Source: SIG307 sp964609025
GTDB taxonomy: Bacteria > Bacillota > Clostridia > Lachnospirales > Lachnospiraceae
Assembly (NCBI GenBank): GCA_964609025.1
Contig: CAZSQM010000020.1
Span: 1 to 57,026, forward strand
Direction of reading: 5' to 3'
DNA length: 57,026 bases
Below, in pieces: positions 43,247-51,476 of this stretch. The notes under the pieces are model-generated. The model worked only from the letters and a program-made list of their open reading frames with translations, did no database searches and was not told the DNA's origin. Within the stretch, counting starts at the first letter, position 1. Each line of letters begins with the position of its first letter. The position numbers were made by a program, and so were the translations under genes.

Positions 43247-43275
43247 ATTGTATTCTCTTTTTTTTGCGAATGCAA
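43247..43275 (-). promoter_or_regulatory. Sigma-A promoter of the DUF4097-pspC unit
   Basis: Minus strand: TTGCAT (43275-43270), 17-base spacer with an A-run, TACAAT (43252-43247). It lies about 70 bases before the start codon. Confidence 0.65.
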
Positions 43276-43316
43276 TAGACTTAATGGTATTTTAATCAAA
43301 TTCCAATGTTTATAGG

Positions 43317-43400
43317 GGCTGTCGCAAGCGCGCGAGTGCGCATCCTTAGCGGAGCGCTTTTTTTGTCGAATAGGACGCAATTTCCTATTCGATAAAAAAG
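43317..43400. repeat. Long-hairpin intergenic element related in plan to the corA leader
   Basis: This fills most of the 312-base gap between the DUF4097 gene and glutamine synthetase. TCGAATAGGA (43366-43375) pairs perfectly with TCCTATTCGA (43383-43392), and flanking T7 and A6 runs extend the stem to about 18 pairs. Beside it lies a GC-rich stretch, CGCAAGCGCGCGAGTGCGCA. The corA leader has the same order, an AT-rich long stem next to a GC-rich stretch sharing GTGCGCA and CGCGCG. It may be a dispersed repeat or a second structured RNA. Confidence 0.4.
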
Positions 43401-43437
43401 GTGCCATCCACGGCTTGCACGCGCCGAATGACACCTT
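43398..43437 (-). terminator. Terminator after glutamine synthetase
   Basis: On the minus strand AAGGTGTCAT pairs with ATGGCACCTT (one G-T pair), followed by TTTTTT. It ends the DUF624-glgB-mscS-glnA operon and abuts the long hairpin at 43357-43400. Confidence 0.85.
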
Positions 43438-43490
43438 TTCCGGTTTAAGATTGTTCTTCACTCATACCCTGTTTAAATTGCAATTCTGCC

Positions 43491-45599
43491 TTACTGTTCA
43501 AACAGCAAATCGCCGTAGCTCGGTACCGGCCATGCGTTCTTTGCCACTAACATTTCCAGCTTATCAATCGGCGCACGTAACGCCTCCATTACCGGAACGA
43601 CTTCCTTTCGGAAATACAAACTCTGCTCCTGGCCCTGCGCCTTTGTCGCAGCTGTTTCTACGCAAATTTCCAGTGCCTTCTGCGCTTTCCTTGCCTCAAC
43701 CAGCAGCTCCGAAATTTCCTGCAGCATGGAGGTCTGTACCGACACATCCGCCGCCGGACAGGCCGTACGGATTGCATTGATAGAATCGGCAAGCTCCGTT
43801 GTGTACTGGATGACTGCCGGAATGTACTGCTTTGCCGACATATCAATCATCGTTCTTGCCTCGATGTTAATTGCCTTGGAATAAATCTCATAATTGATTT
43901 CCGCACGGGAATGCAGCTCCGCAGCGGACAATACCTTATGCTTTTCAAACAGGGCAATGGTCTGTTCACTTACAAGCGCCGGAATTGCCTCCACCATAGA
44001 ACCGACATTCGGAAGTCCTCTCCGTTTTGCTTCCTCTACCCATTCCCTGGAATAACCGTTGCCGCTGAATACAATCCGTTCATGCTCCCTTACGGTACGT
44101 GCAATCAGCTCCTTTACAGCGGAATCAAAATCCTCCGCCTGCTCCAGTTCATCCGCGAACTGGCAGAGCGCTTCCGAAACGATGGTATTTAAGACCGAAT
44201 TGACATCCGCAATCGACATGGAAGAACCGACGGTACGGAATTCAAACTTATTTCCGGTAAATGCAAACGGCGAAGTACGGTTGCGGTCGGTTGCATCCTT
44301 TTTTAACTCCGGCAAAGTATGTACGCCGGTGTTTAACTTACCGCCCTGCTTGGACTCGGTTGCCACGCCGTTTTCCTTAATCTGCGCCAGAATATCCTCT
44401 AACTGCTCTCCTAAAAATACCGAGATAATGGCAGGCGGTGCTTCGTTTCCGCCCAGTCTGTGGTCATTTCCCGGACAGGATGCCGAGCAGAGCAAAAGCT
44501 CCGCGTTTTCATCCACCGCCTTTAAAATGGCGGAAAGGAACAGAAGAAACTGTATATTCTCATGCGGCTTTTTGCTCGGACTGAGCAGATTCATTCCGGT
44601 GTCCGTCACCATCGACCAGTTATTGTGCTTCCCGGAACCGTTCACACCCGCAAACGGCTTTTCATGAAGCAGGCACTCCATGCCGTGACGCTTTGCAACC
44701 TTTTTCATGCACTCCATAATCAACTGGTTATGGTCGGTTGCAATATTCGCACTATCAAAAATCGGCGCCAGCTCATGCTGTGCCGGTGCGGCCTCGTTAT
44801 GCTGGGTCTTTGCCATAATCCCGAGCTTCCAAAGCTCGATGTTTAACTCTTTCATGTAGGAGGCGACCTTTTCCTTCAGCGTACCGAAGTAATGGTCATC
44901 CATCTCCTGTCCCTTCGGCGGCATCGCACCGAACAAAGTGCGTCCGGTAAAGATCAGGTCTTTTCTCTTTAAATACTTTTCACGGTCTACCAAAAAATAC
45001 TCCTGCTCCGGACCGACCGAACAGGATACGCTGCTTACCTCCTCGTGACCGAACAGCTTCAGAATACGAAGCGCCTGTACATTCAGTGCTTCCATAGAAC
45101 GCAGAAGCGGGGTTTTCTTATCCAGCGCCTCCCCTGTATAGGAACAGAACGCGGTCGGAATGCAAAGCGTAACCCCTGCCGCATCCTCGCGCACAAATGC
45201 CGGCGACGTACAGTCCCATGCGGTGTAGCCCCGCGCCTCAAACGTGGCACGCAGTCCGCCGGACGGAAAACTGGAAGCGTCCGGTTCGCCCTTAATAAGC
45301 TCTTTGCCGGAAAACTCCATAATCACCCTGCCGCCCGGAGCCGGTGTAATAAACGCGTCGTGCTTCTCCGCGGTGATACCTGTCATCGGCTGGAACCAAT
45401 GGGAATAATGCGTTGCGCCTTTTTCAATTGCCCAGTCCTTCATGGCGTTTGCAACTACCTCCGCCACCTGCGCGTCCAGTTCTTCACCGTTTTCAATGGT
45501 TTTCTTCAACGCCGCAAATGTCTTTTTCGGAAGGCGCTCCGCCATAACGGTTTCATTAAACACATCAATTCCGAAAATCTCTGTTACCTTATCTGACAT
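43491..45599 (-). CDS. glnN: Glutamine synthetase type III
   Basis: A 702-residue enzyme making glutamine from glutamate, ammonia and ATP, of the large type III class found in Bacteroidetes, Clostridia and cyanobacteria. It begins VTEIFGIDVFNE, has THYSHWFQPMTG typical of GSIII, EQEYFLVDRE for metal binding, MAKTQHNEAAPAQHELAPIF and GVNGSGKHNNWSM. The length is that of the class; types I and II are much shorter. GAGGGAG lies upstream. It is the last gene of the operon and ends at a strong terminator. Confidence 0.96.
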   Translation of the reverse strand: MSDKVTEIFGIDVFNETVMAERLPKKTFAALKKTIENGEELDAQVAEVVANAMKDWAIEKGATHYSHWFQPMTGITAEKHDAFITPAPGGRVIMEFSGKELIKGEPDASSFPSGGLRATFEARGYTAWDCTSPAFVREDAAGVTLCIPTAFCSYTGEALDKKTPLLRSMEALNVQALRILKLFGHEEVSSVSCSVGPEQEYFLVDREKYLKRKDLIFTGRTLFGAMPPKGQEMDDHYFGTLKEKVASYMKELNIELWKLGIMAKTQHNEAAPAQHELAPIFDSANIATDHNQLIMECMKKVAKRHGMECLLHEKPFAGVNGSGKHNNWSMVTDTGMNLLSPSKKPHENIQFLLFLSAILKAVDENAELLLCSASCPGNDHRLGGNEAPPAIISVFLGEQLEDILAQIKENGVATESKQGGKLNTGVHTLPELKKDATDRNRTSPFAFTGNKFEFRTVGSSMSIADVNSVLNTIVSEALCQFADELEQAEDFDSAVKELIARTVREHERIVFSGNGYSREWVEEAKRRGLPNVGSMVEAIPALVSEQTIALFEKHKVLSAAELHSRAEINYEIYSKAINIEARTMIDMSAKQYIPAVIQYTTELADSINAIRTACPAADVSVQTSMLQEISELLVEARKAQKALEICVETAATKAQGQEQSLYFRKEVVPVMEALRAPIDKLEMLVAKNAWPVPSYGDLLFEQ

Positions 45600-45632
45600 A
45601 CCGATACTTCTCCCTCGTCTTGTTATTTTACC

Positions 45633-46511
45633 TTACTGCTTTTTCAGCATAACATCCAGCTGGTTGAACGGAATACTGATTCCCGCCTTATCAAATACTT
45701 CCTTCATCTGCTCGCTTGCTTCCCATTTTGCCGCCCAGTAATTCTCCGCATTAACCCAGAAACGTAATCCAAGGTTAATCGCACTGTCACCGTAAGTATC
45801 TACATAGACCTGAATCGGATGTTCCTCATCCTCAAAGGAATACTCAAGGTCGGATGCAATTTCAAACAGCAGGGTCTTTACCAGCTTAATATCGCTCTCA
45901 TAGGCAACCGAAGCGACCAAATCCACACGGCGGATTGGCTCCTGCGTTACGTTCACGATATTACTGTTCGAAAGCACGCCGTTCGGAAGCACAACCACAC
46001 GGTTATCTCCCGTCCGCAGCTTCGTGTAAAAAATATCCACTCCGGTCACAACACCCTCTAAGCCGTTTGCTACAATATAATCTCCGACCCTAAACGGCTT
46101 TAAGAGCAGAATCAGCACGCCGCCGGCGAAATTGGCCAGGCTCCCCTGAAGGGCAAGACCGATGGTAAGACCGGCAGAGCCGACAAGTGCAATGACCGAG
46201 CTGGTTTCAATGCCGACCGTTCCTGCAATAATTACAATTAACACTCCGTACAAAAGGATCCGGATCAATGACATCAAAAAGCTCTGTACGCCTTCATCCG
46301 CGTTTGCACGCTCCAGGGCGCGCTTTGTAATCTTCAACGAGAGCTTAATGATTTTCTTTCCGATAATCCAAATCAGAATTACGAAAATCAACAGCTTTCC
46401 AAGTTCAAACAACTTCGGCCATGCCGCCGTCCAAAATGCGTCTAACTTGCTGACGCCCTCCGCAACCGCCTCCGTAGCCGAGGTGCCCGCCTCTAAAAAA
46501 CTCCAGTTCAT
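45633..46511 (-). CDS. mscS: Small-conductance mechanosensitive channel (MscS family)
   Basis: A 292-residue channel that opens under membrane tension to release solutes on osmotic downshock. Three membrane helices (about 33-52, 80-100 and 105-135) are present; the pore helix carries the Gly/Ala pattern VGSAGLTIGLALQGSLANF, followed by the beta domain PFRVGDYIV and VVVLPNGVLSNSNIVN. The length is close to E. coli MscS. It lies 18 bases after glgB and 33 before glutamine synthetase, a metabolic operon setting not usual for mscS. Confidence 0.95.
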   Translation of the reverse strand: MNWSFLEAGTSATEAVAEGVSKLDAFWTAAWPKLFELGKLLIFVILIWIIGKKIIKLSLKITKRALERANADEGVQSFLMSLIRILLYGVLIVIIAGTVGIETSSVIALVGSAGLTIGLALQGSLANFAGGVLILLLKPFRVGDYIVANGLEGVVTGVDIFYTKLRTGDNRVVVLPNGVLSNSNIVNVTQEPIRRVDLVASVAYESDIKLVKTLLFEIASDLEYSFEDEEHPIQVYVDTYGDSAINLGLRFWVNAENYWAAKWEASEQMKEVFDKAGISIPFNQLDVMLKKQ

Positions 46512-46529
46512 CCTTTGTTCCTCCTGATT

Positions 46530-48827
46530 TTACTTTTCCTCTTTTTTTGCAGCCATTTCTGTCTTCGGCTTTCTGCCGCGCTTTGCCGGTGCTTGCTTTT
46601 CCGTTTTCTTCGCAGACTTCTTCGGTTCCTCCGCCTCACAGGAGAAAATAAGAACCGAAAGCCCCGGAATCGTAATCTCAATAGAGTTATCACGGTTGTT
46701 CCAGTTCACCGGCTTGGAACGCTTCACCCGCGGATTTCCGCTGCCGTCGCCGCCGAATTCCGCCCTGTTGCTGTTAAAAATCTCTTTAAACTTTCCGGCA
46801 AACGGCACGCCCACTCTGTACCCCGTCTGCGTAACCGGAATAAAATTGCAAACGACAAGGAGCTGTTCTTTGCTCTGCTTGGAACGTCTTAAGAACGTAA
46901 TAATACTGCGTTCGGCGTCCATACAGTCAATCCATTCAAACCCTTCCTCCGCATAGTCCGCTTCATACAGTGCCGGATGCGATGTGTAAAAATGATTCAA
47001 CACTTTATAATATGCCTGCATTCTCCGATGGGAATCATACTCCTCGGTCAATTCCCACTCTAAGCTCTTTGCCTCGCTCCATTCGGAAAACTGGGCAAAA
47101 TCCTGGCCCATAAATAAAAGCTTCTTGCCCGGGTGCGTCATCATATACGCATACGCAGCACGCAGGTTCGCAAACTTCTGCTCGTAGCTGCCCGGCATCT
47201 TGTTAATCATGGAGCATTTTCCGTGTACCACCTCGTCATGGGAAAGTACCAGCATAAAGTTCTCGCTGTGGGCGTACATAATACTGAACGTAAGCGCCCC
47301 CTGATTTCCCTTGCGGTAAATCGGGTCCGTCTTCATATAATTTGTAAAATCATTCATCCAGCCCATATCCCATTTATAATCAAAACCAAGACCGCCGTTT
47401 TCCACATTGCCCGTCACCATCGGCCACGCCGTGGATTCTTCGGCAATCATCACAACGCCCGGATTCCTTTTTTTCATAATGGAATTCATATGCCGGAACA
47501 ATTCAATCGCATCCAGGTTTTCTTTGCCGCCGTACCGGTTTGCGACCCATTCGCCGTCCTTTTTTCCGTAATCCAGATAGAGCATGGAGGCAACCGCGTC
47601 AATGCGGATTCCGTCCGCATGAAACTCCTCTGCCCAGTACAGGGCATTCGCAATGAGGAAATTCGATACCTGCGGCCTGCCGTAATTAAAAATCAAGGTT
47701 CCCCAGTGCGGGTGGCTTCCCTGTCTAGGGTCTTTGTGTTCATAAAGACAAGTCCCGTCAAACGCCGCAAGCCCGAACGTATCTCTCGGGAAATGCGCCG
47801 GAACCCAGTCCAAAATCACTCCGATGTTATTCTCATGCATATAATTCATAAAGAACTTAAAGTCCTCCGGCGTACCGTAACGTGCCGTCGGCGCATAATA
47901 CCCGGTCACCTGATAGCCCCAGGAACCGTCAAAGGGATGCTCCATCACCGGAAGCAGCTCAATATGGGTATACCCCATTTTCTTTAAATAATCGGCTATC
48001 ATCACCGCAAGCTCGCGATAATTATAAAAGCTTCCGTCCTCTTCCTCCGGCTTCTGAAAGGAGCCCAAATGCAACTCATATACCGACATCGGCTTTTCTT
48101 TGCTTTCTTCTGTCCGGCAACGGTTTCTCCATGCCTCATCCTTCCATACAAAGGAGGAGGAATCAAACACAACCGATGCCGTATTCGGGCGTTTTTCCGC
48201 CGCAAACGCATACGGGTCTGCCTTTAGCATCGTAAGACCGCCCTTTACCTTCAGCTCGTATTTATACACATCGCCCTGCTTTACACCCGGCACAAACAGT
48301 TCAAAAATACCGTATTTCTCATGGCGGTGCATCGGAAATCTTCTGCCGTCCCAGAAATTAAAATCTCCCACGACGCTGACTCTCACCGCGTTCGGCGCCC
48401 AGACTGCGAAACGCACGCCCTCTACCCCGTCAATCGTCATCGGATGAGCGCCCAACATCCGGTATGCGGTATAATGAATTCCCTTGGAAAACAGTTCCAT
48501 TTCCTTTTCGGAAAGGGTCGGCGCAAAGCGATAGGTATCCTCGGTCACTACCTCGCTTTCTTCATAGACAACCCGGTAACGGTACGCATCAAGCTTCTTT
48601 TTGGTAAAGTATGCCGCATAAAAGCCCGCTTCATCTACACACTCCATCGGAGTTTCGGTTTTTCCGCAAACCACGCTCACGGCCCGGGCATCCGGAAAAT
48701 AGGCCTGCACCAAAGTTCCGTTCCCCTGCTTATGCGCCCCCAGAAAATCATAGGGCTTATCCTCCTCCGCGTAAACAACTCCCTCAATTCTGCCCCATTG
48801 CATCATATCATACAATTTTTTCTCCAT
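46530..48827 (-). CDS. glgB: 1,4-alpha-glucan branching enzyme
   Basis: A 765-residue GH13 enzyme that adds alpha-1,6 branches to glycogen. N-terminal carbohydrate modules (about 20-215, YRMLGAHPMTIDGVEGVRFAVWAPNAVRVS region) precede the barrel with HADGIRIDAVASML (nucleophile Asp), IAEESTAWP (acid Glu) and VLSHDEVVHGK. The C-terminus adds about 30 residues of Lys-rich tail with KRGRKPK, an AT-hook-like motif not part of the catalytic fold. It is 15 bases after the DUF624 gene. No other glg gene lies in the window. Confidence 0.96.
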   Translation of the reverse strand: MEKKLYDMMQWGRIEGVVYAEEDKPYDFLGAHKQGNGTLVQAYFPDARAVSVVCGKTETPMECVDEAGFYAAYFTKKKLDAYRYRVVYEESEVVTEDTYRFAPTLSEKEMELFSKGIHYTAYRMLGAHPMTIDGVEGVRFAVWAPNAVRVSVVGDFNFWDGRRFPMHRHEKYGIFELFVPGVKQGDVYKYELKVKGGLTMLKADPYAFAAEKRPNTASVVFDSSSFVWKDEAWRNRCRTEESKEKPMSVYELHLGSFQKPEEEDGSFYNYRELAVMIADYLKKMGYTHIELLPVMEHPFDGSWGYQVTGYYAPTARYGTPEDFKFFMNYMHENNIGVILDWVPAHFPRDTFGLAAFDGTCLYEHKDPRQGSHPHWGTLIFNYGRPQVSNFLIANALYWAEEFHADGIRIDAVASMLYLDYGKKDGEWVANRYGGKENLDAIELFRHMNSIMKKRNPGVVMIAEESTAWPMVTGNVENGGLGFDYKWDMGWMNDFTNYMKTDPIYRKGNQGALTFSIMYAHSENFMLVLSHDEVVHGKCSMINKMPGSYEQKFANLRAAYAYMMTHPGKKLLFMGQDFAQFSEWSEAKSLEWELTEEYDSHRRMQAYYKVLNHFYTSHPALYEADYAEEGFEWIDCMDAERSIITFLRRSKQSKEQLLVVCNFIPVTQTGYRVGVPFAGKFKEIFNSNRAEFGGDGSGNPRVKRSKPVNWNNRDNSIEITIPGLSVLIFSCEAEEPKKSAKKTEKQAPAKRGRKPKTEMAAKKEEK

Positions 48828-48842
48828 AAAACCCTCCTGTTT

Positions 48843-49514
48843 TTACTCATTATACCAGCGGTCAACTCCGGACTCCTCGTCACCCTCCTCATCCTTCGGC
48901 ATATACTTCTTAAATACTCTCTCAATCGGGAAGGACGCAACAAGCGTATATAGTCCCGGCATGAACAAAATCACCGGTGGCGCATAGGAAAAGGAAAAGA
49001 GCATTATCACCGCAGTCGCCACAAAAAGCACCAGAAGCAGTAACGTCGATGCAATATGGCGTATCGACAAATAAAACGCCCACTTGAACAAATGCAGTAA
49101 TGTAACCGTAAACCGCGACAAAAGCGGAAAGATATACAAAAGCGTAAACAAAACAAATATCGCCTGTACCGCAAATACGCCGTACATAACGCCGCCGAAC
49201 TTAGAGCCCTCTTTTGACAGCGCAATCGCATAATTGATATCAAAATACATAAGAACGGCAATCACCACATAAATCAGGGTTGCAACCGCACCCTGCTTAA
49301 AATTCAGTTTAAACGAACGGAAAAACTCTCTGAACACATAGCTCCGTTCCCTGCGGATTACCTTTACAACCGCATAATAAAACGCCGTACTGGCAGGGCC
49401 GATGGTAATAATCGGAACGCAGCAAATCAGCCATATTACACCTAACATAAATAAATCAAACAGCTTGCCCATTGCCGAAAAAAACTTGTTGTCTGTGTTA
49501 AAAAAACTACTCAT
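48843..49514 (-). CDS. DUF624 (YesL-type) membrane protein
   Basis: A 223-residue membrane protein with five or so helices and the DUF624 pattern FDLFMLGVIWLICCVPIITIGPASTAFYY-like near the start. Family members are often next to carbohydrate transport or degradation genes; function is unknown. The start at 49514 follows AAGGAAGGA; the longer frame lacks a site. It is the first gene of the operon and its message has a leader of about 210 nt. Confidence 0.9.
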   Translation of the reverse strand: MSSFFNTDNKFFSAMGKLFDLFMLGVIWLICCVPIITIGPASTAFYYAVVKVIRRERSYVFREFFRSFKLNFKQGAVATLIYVVIAVLMYFDINYAIALSKEGSKFGGVMYGVFAVQAIFVLFTLLYIFPLLSRFTVTLLHLFKWAFYLSIRHIASTLLLLVLFVATAVIMLFSFSYAPPVILFMPGLYTLVASFPIERVFKKYMPKDEEGDEESGVDRWYNE

Positions 49515-49731
49515 AATCCTATCCTTCCTTATGTTCTCCACAGCAACCGCGTTCCCCTAAGCACACTCTGTCCTGTGACTTATTTTGCGCCGCAGCATGC
49601 TGTTTCTCTGCTCCGGCCGAACCGCAAAGCTCTTGCTTTCCGGCTTGCGTGCGCGTTCACATTCCGCAATTCCACTCCCGAATGCAGACATCCGTCGTAC
49701 CCTGCGTTCATGCTCACTTGCCTTTGCGTCT
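49515..49731 (-). ncRNA. Long leader before DUF624-glgB with a 43-codon ORF; possible structured RNA
   Basis: About 210 bases lie between the promoter and the DUF624 start. They hold hairpins such as CCGGAAAGC-AAGA-GCTTTGCGG and an open frame from ATG at 49711 to TAA at 49580 (43 codons, beginning MNAGYDGCLHSGVELRNVN) with no good ribosome site. The composition is distinct from the flanking coding DNA. It could be a cis-acting RNA, a leader peptide or a remnant repeat; the sequence alone does not decide. Confidence 0.35.
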
Positions 49732-49760
49732 ATTCTACCACACTTTATTGGAACTGTGAA
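49732..49760 (-). promoter_or_regulatory. Sigma-A promoter of the DUF624-glgB-mscS-glnN operon
   Basis: Minus strand: TTCACA (49760-49755), 17-base spacer, TAGAAT (49737-49732). The -35 box lies within the end of the upstream ABC exporter gene. Confidence 0.6.
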
Positions 49761-51463
49761 GCATAAAGTTTATAATAAAACCCTTGTCTTTTCATCAATT
49801 CCGTGTGAGTGCCGCTTTCCTCGACTTTTCCGTTATTTACGACAATAATATTGTCCGCGTTCTGAATCGTCGAAAGCCGGTGTGCAATCACAAAACAGGT
49901 CTTTCCTTCCATCAGTTTTAACATTGCCTCCCGGATTCTTATTTCGGTTCTGGTATCAACATTGGAGGTGGCTTCATCCAGAATCAGCATCTTTGCCTCG
50001 GAAAGCATCGCCCGCGCAATCGTCAAAAGCTGCTTCTGCCCCTTTGATAAGTTCACACCGTCCTCGGTAATTACCGTATCATACCCCTGCGGCAGGCGTT
50101 TCACAAACTCATGCACTCCCGCCGCTTTTGCTGCGGCAATGACTTCCTCGCGCCCGGCGCCCTCTCTTCCGTATGCAATATTTTCATGTACCGTCCCCTC
50201 AAACACCCATGTTTCCTGCAATACCATCGCATAAGACGCCCGCAGGCTCTTGCGCGTAATCTCGCGGTTTTCATAACCGTCCACACGGATTTCACCGCTC
50301 TGCGGGTCATAAAAACGCATCAAAAGGTTGATAATCGTGGTTTTGCCCGCACCGGTCGGTCCTACAATCGCCACTAACTGCCCGGCCTTCGCCTGCATGG
50401 ACCAGTCACGGATTACCGGCTTTTCGGGAACATAGGAGAAATTAACTTTCTCCATCGTAACATTTCCCTTCACATTCTCCAACACTGACGCGCCGTAAAC
50501 ATCTTCCGCTTCCGCAGGTTCTTCCAATACACGGAAAACGCGTTCCGCAGCGGAAAGCGCCGACTGGATTTCACTGATTACATTCGCTAACTCGTTAATC
50601 GGTCCCGAAAACTTTCTCGAATACAGCACAAACGAAGAAATATCACCTAAGGTCAGCTGCTTTAACAGATACAAAACGGCCCCCGCAACCGTCACTACCG
50701 TCAGGGAACAGTTATTAATGAAATTCACCGTCGGTCCGATCATACTGCCGTAATACTCCGCGTCATAATAGGCACTGACCGCTTCTTCATTCTTTGCGTC
50801 AAACCGCTCCGTCATTACCTTTTCTCTCGCATACGCCTGAATCGTCTTCTGACCGGTAATCAGTTCCTCCACCATACCGTTTAATTCCCCCGCCTTTGCC
50901 GAACGTTTCCGGAACATCGGTCTTGTCTTTTTAGCCATATATCTTGTATAAAATACCGAAAGCGGAATCATTAGAAACACGACAATCACTAACTTCGGTG
51001 AAATCACAAGCATCATAACAAAAGAGCCGACCACCGTAACCACACCCGCGACAACCTGTACAAAATCATTGGATACCGAAGCGGCAATGACATCAATGTC
51101 ATAGGACACACGGCTGATAATATCTCCTGCCTGGTTCCGGTCAAAGTAGCCCACCGGCAGGGATAGCAGTCGGTCAAACACCTCCTGCCGCATCCGTCCC
51201 GCGAGCCGCTGTGCAATATGTAACATCAAAAGCGACAGCGCGTAGGACAAGCCTGCGGAAACCGCGTAAAACAGCACCATAAGCCCCGCATAATACCATA
51301 CGGCGGCAAAGTCCACGGCGCCCTTTCCCTTTGCAATCGCATCCACCGCTTTTCCGGAAAGCATGGGACCTGCCAGTGCCAGAAGGTTACCGGAAAGTGC
51401 AAGAAGCAATGCCAGAAGAAGGTAATATTTATAATTTGCCATATATCGTAACAATCGTTTCAT
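49745..51463 (-). CDS. Heterodimeric ABC exporter, subunit with the catalytic Walker B Glu
   Basis: A 572-residue half-exporter: six membrane helices (1-310) then an ATPase domain. Walker A is GPTGAGKTT, Walker B is LILDEATSNVD with the catalytic Glu, and the H-loop is IAHRLST. The signature is LSKGQ, not LSGGQ. Its partner, encoded just upstream, has the reverse pattern, so the pair forms one good and one degenerate ATP site, like BmrCD or TM287/288. The ATG at 51463 is six bases after GGAGG; a GTG at 51469 is too close. The substrate is unknown. Confidence 0.93.
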   Translation of the reverse strand: MKRLLRYMANYKYYLLLALLLALSGNLLALAGPMLSGKAVDAIAKGKGAVDFAAVWYYAGLMVLFYAVSAGLSYALSLLMLHIAQRLAGRMRQEVFDRLLSLPVGYFDRNQAGDIISRVSYDIDVIAASVSNDFVQVVAGVVTVVGSFVMMLVISPKLVIVVFLMIPLSVFYTRYMAKKTRPMFRKRSAKAGELNGMVEELITGQKTIQAYAREKVMTERFDAKNEEAVSAYYDAEYYGSMIGPTVNFINNCSLTVVTVAGAVLYLLKQLTLGDISSFVLYSRKFSGPINELANVISEIQSALSAAERVFRVLEEPAEAEDVYGASVLENVKGNVTMEKVNFSYVPEKPVIRDWSMQAKAGQLVAIVGPTGAGKTTIINLLMRFYDPQSGEIRVDGYENREITRKSLRASYAMVLQETWVFEGTVHENIAYGREGAGREEVIAAAKAAGVHEFVKRLPQGYDTVITEDGVNLSKGQKQLLTIARAMLSEAKMLILDEATSNVDTRTEIRIREAMLKLMEGKTCFVIAHRLSTIQNADNIIVVNNGKVEESGTHTELMKRQGFYYKLYASQFQ

Positions 51464-51476
51464 TTTCACCCTCCGC

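Noticed and set aside
47133..47987. 284-codon plus-strand frame
   Set aside because: Antisense to glgB and without a ribosome site.
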